NCBI GenBank assembly: GCA_036489765.1
Contig: DASXFE010000052.1
Location: forward strand, 1-64,000
Origin: DATARH01 sp036489765
GTDB lineage: Bacteria; Pseudomonadota; Alphaproteobacteria; ATCC43930; CGMCC-115725
DNA length: 64,000 bases
Reading direction: 5' to 3'
Part shown: positions 62,369 through 64,000 of the stretch, piece by piece
Layout of the letters: every line of letters begins with the position of its first letter
Numbering within the stretch: the first letter of the stretch is position 1
Made by a program: the position numbers and the translations under genes
The notes under the pieces: generated by a model
Databases searched by the model: none
What the model was told of the DNA's origin: nothing
The model's input: the letters and a program-made list of their open reading frames with translations, nothing else

Positions 62369-63310
62369 TTACAACCGATAGAATGCCGCCGCGTTGCGCC
62401 AGAAAAACCGCTCGCGATCCTCGGGCGAGCGATCCGACAGCATCCGGCTCATTGCCTCGACGAGCGCGCCATAGCCTATCCTGAGCCCCGCCACCGGGAA
62501 GTTGCTGGCGAACATCGAGCGCTCGATCCCGAAAATCGAAATGGCGTCGAGCACGACCCGCCGGTTGTCTTCGTAATCCCAAGCCCGGTCCTTCAACCCG
62601 AACTCCGACACCTTCACGCAGACATTGGGCTCGCGCGCCAGCACCGACATCTGGCGGCGCCATTCGGCGAGCCCCTCCTCGCTGCGGTCCCACGGAAACC
62701 CGGTGTGGTTGAGGACGATCGGCGTGCGCGGAAACGCCCGCGCCACCTCGGCGGCCTCTTCGAGATGCCAGAAGGGCACCCGCAGATCCCACGACAGCTC
62801 GTGTTTTTCGAGGAGCGCGAACCCCTTGAGCCAGGCCGGGTCCTGCATTGTCCCCGGCTGCCCGGCGATCCGCTCATCGGGCCGCGCCGACGTCACCGGC
62901 TTCGACCGGATCCCCCGTACCAGCGGAAACCGCGCCTGCGCCGCAAGAACCTCCTCGGCGTTCGGCGTATGAAACCACGCATGCGCGACAATCGCATTCG
63001 GCAGCCCATGGTCGGTGGCGACCTGGTTGACCCACCGCGTCTCCCCGACCTGGTCGTCCCGATCCCACTCGGCCTCGCAGTGCACGGTCCCCAGCACATT
63101 GCTCGCTGCCGAATCCCGCCGGTAATCCTCCGGCAGGTAGTTCCGCCTCAGCGCCGTACCGTCGCCCATGAAGAAATCGTGGCGCCGCTCCCCGATCAGA
63201 TTGGGGTGCTTCCCCATCCCGAGATCCCACAGGTGGTGATGCGCGTCGATCAGGCTGATCGCGTCGGGGGACTGGTTCCAGCGGGAGTTGGCGGGATCTT
63301 CGACGGCCAT
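62369..63310 (-). CDS. Amidohydrolase family 2 protein
   Basis: A 313-residue metal-dependent hydrolase with the N-terminal SLIDAHHHLWDLG (HxH), a central VLNHTGFPWD and a late MFASNFPVAGL that carries the catalytic Asp/Asn region. The ATG at 63310 has GGAG about nine bases upstream; an alternative ATG at 63325 adds five residues. Related to L-fuconolactonase and 2-pyrone-4,6-dicarboxylate lactonase-like proteins. Divergent from a VapBC-like pair (63 bases). The 193 bases to the kinase gene hold nothing clear. Confidence 0.88.
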   Translation of the reverse strand: MAVEDPANSRWNQSPDAISLIDAHHHLWDLGMGKHPNLIGERRHDFFMGDGTALRRNYLPEDYRRDSAASNVLGTVHCEAEWDRDDQVGETRWVNQVATDHGLPNAIVAHAWFHTPNAEEVLAAQARFPLVRGIRSKPVTSARPDERIAGQPGTMQDPAWLKGFALLEKHELSWDLRVPFWHLEEAAEVARAFPRTPIVLNHTGFPWDRSEEGLAEWRRQMSVLAREPNVCVKVSEFGLKDRAWDYEDNRRVVLDAISIFGIERSMFASNFPVAGLRIGYGALVEAMSRMLSDRSPEDRERFFWRNAAAFYRL

Positions 63311-63373
63311 GTTTGCTCGCTCCATTCGGATCGGCTTGTCGGACACCCAGTCATACACATCGAGAGACCAAGG

Positions 63374-63586
63374 ATGCGGACCAACATAGACATCGACGGC
63401 GATACGCTGGAAGAGGCGCAAAGGCTCTCGGGCCTAAAGCCCAAGCGGGCGGTCGTCCATGAGGGCTTGCAGACGCTTATCCGGCTCAAACGCCGTCGCC
63501 GTGTGCTCGATCTGGGCGGAAAGATCGATTGGGCGGGCAACATCGACGACGACATTAAGCGCAGGGAACGCGATCCTCGTCGATAG
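63374..63586 (+). CDS. vapB: VapB-type antitoxin
   Basis: A 70-residue protein beginning MRTNIDIDGDTLEEAQRLSG, matching the ribbon-helix-helix type VapB antitoxins (DUF2191), followed by VVHEGLQTLIRLKRRR and a flexible C-terminus that would occupy the toxin active site. AAGG lies immediately before the ATG and may serve as a weak ribosome site. It overlaps the upstream part of the VapC frame, as expected for a co-translated pair. Confidence 0.82.
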   Translation: MRTNIDIDGDTLEEAQRLSGLKPKRAVVHEGLQTLIRLKRRRRVLDLGGKIDWAGNIDDDIKRRERDPRR

Positions 63587-63962
63587 CTCTGCCTGGATCG
63601 ATCACTTCCGCGGCAGCGAGACGGAACAGGTGTCGAGGCGGCGCGCTATGATCGAAGAAGACCAGGACTTGCTCGTCGGCGATCTCGTACTCTGCGAGGT
63701 CCTCCAGGGCGCGCGATCCGAGGCACGGGCCAGAGACCTGGAGGAAGCGCTACGCGAATTCGAAATCGTCAGCCTCTCCGATCCTGGCTTGGCGCTCATT
63801 GCGGCCGCCAATTATCGGCTTCTCCGCTCCCGTGGCGTGACGGTTCGCACCAGAGTCGGTCTGATCATCGGCACGTTCTGCATCGGACGCGGCCATTCGC
63901 TGCTACACTCCGATCGCGATTTCGAGCCGATGGAGCGCTTGCTCGGCCTGAAGGTGGCGTGA
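63573..63962 (+). CDS. vapC: VapC-family PIN-domain toxin, probably inactive; start codon unresolved
   Basis: The PIN domain reads ILVDSSAWIDHF (first Asp), LVLCEVLQGA (Glu), GVTVRTRVGLIIGTF and HSDRDF (last Asp). The position that normally carries the third catalytic Asp in ID-L-L-I-G-T is Gly (VGLIIGT), so RNase activity is probably lost. Normal VapC begins MILVDTS; here the codon before ILVDS is GCG and no ATG, GTG or TTG lies nearby in frame, the closest being 63459 (ATG) or an upstream GTG inside vapB. The core domain is annotated from codon 63573. Confidence 0.65.
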   Translation: MLVDSSAWIDHFRGSETEQVSRRRAMIEEDQDLLVGDLVLCEVLQGARSEARARDLEEALREFEIVSLSDPGLALIAAANYRLLRSRGVTVRTRVGLIIGTFCIGRGHSLLHSDRDFEPMERLLGLKVA

Positions 63963-63971
63963 GGAGTGGGA

Positions 63972-64000
63972 ATGGATCGAGAGTACGAAACCATCCACGT
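63972..64000 (+). CDS. Start of an unidentified gene, cut by the window edge
   Basis: ATG at 63972 opens the frame MDREYETIH and stays open to the end of the window. GAGGAGTGGGA is immediately upstream and contains a good ribosome binding site at suitable spacing. Nothing can be said about the product. Confidence 0.3.

Noticed and set aside
1..64000. CRISPR array, prophage, intact insertion sequence or integrase
   Set aside because: No regularly spaced repeats, phage structural genes, transposase motifs or integrase motifs were recognised on either strand.

Overview
The window is a high-GC chromosome segment with tightly packed genes, ATGA/GTGA start-stop overlaps and frequent GTG/TTG starts. 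Coq7 (ubiquinone synthesis), an HtrA protease, KpsE/M/T capsule export, many amidohydrolase, hydantoinase and CaiB/BaiF genes, and palindromic repeats such as CATTGCGAGGAGC together suggest a free-living, metabolically versatile alphaproteobacterium, perhaps Rhodospirillales-like. There is no rRNA or clear phylogenetic marker, so the placement is an inference. I see no CRISPR array, phage structural gene, intact transposase or integrase.

Layout. 1-13.7 kb: the 3' end of an indolepyruvate ferredoxin oxidoreductase, a secreted protein, htrA divergent from a glycerate 2-kinase / pyruvate kinase / CMD-family operon, two amidohydrolases, an LpxL-type acyltransferase, and a hydrolase / flavin-dependent oxidoreductase / Tat-exported solute-binding protein cluster. 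13.8-33.1 kb: after a histidine phosphatase comes a surface-polysaccharide locus. It holds KpsE-, KpsM- and KpsT-like export proteins, a zinc-ribbon methyltransferase, a 904-residue TPR/coiled-coil/FkbM protein, three GT4 glycosyltransferases, and an operon of gmd, an ATP-grasp ligase, an epimerase and a phosphoesterase. GDP-perosamine synthase and a GDP-heptose pair (HddC fused to a decayed GmhB-like domain, and HddA) follow. The locus ends at a tRNA-Leu(CAA) with a good promoter.

33.3-57.8 kb is catabolic: an FAD oxidoreductase, a HyuA-SDR-HyuB operon, a second HyuA next to a DUF917 protein, a CoA transferase, two sugar-type ABC permeases without partners, a LigB-type dioxygenase, a KDPG-type aldolase, a Baeyer-Villiger monooxygenase, an aldo-keto reductase, a transglutaminase-like protein, a TauD-family dioxygenase, an N-formylglutamate-hydrolase-like protein and an AstE/AspA-like deacylase. 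Embedded in it is a housekeeping set: a YqaA/DedA membrane protein, DsbB and Coq7. 57.8-64 kb: a hypoxanthine-DNA glycosylase, two adjacent two-component proteins with complementary lost active sites, another amidohydrolase, and a VapBC pair whose toxin looks damaged.

How it works together: the 14-33 kb genes plausibly make and export a capsule or O-chain-like glycan containing perosamine and manno-heptose; lipid-linked acceptor synthesis, outer-membrane export and sedoheptulose-phosphate isomerase (GmhA) genes are absent here. The rest looks like scavenging of organic acids, cyclic amides and aromatic compounds. The most unusual items are the RpfC-like pseudokinase with its partner kinase, the HddC/pseudo-GmhB fusion, the TPR/coiled-coil/FkbM protein, and the ATP-grasp/epimerase/phosphoesterase operon.
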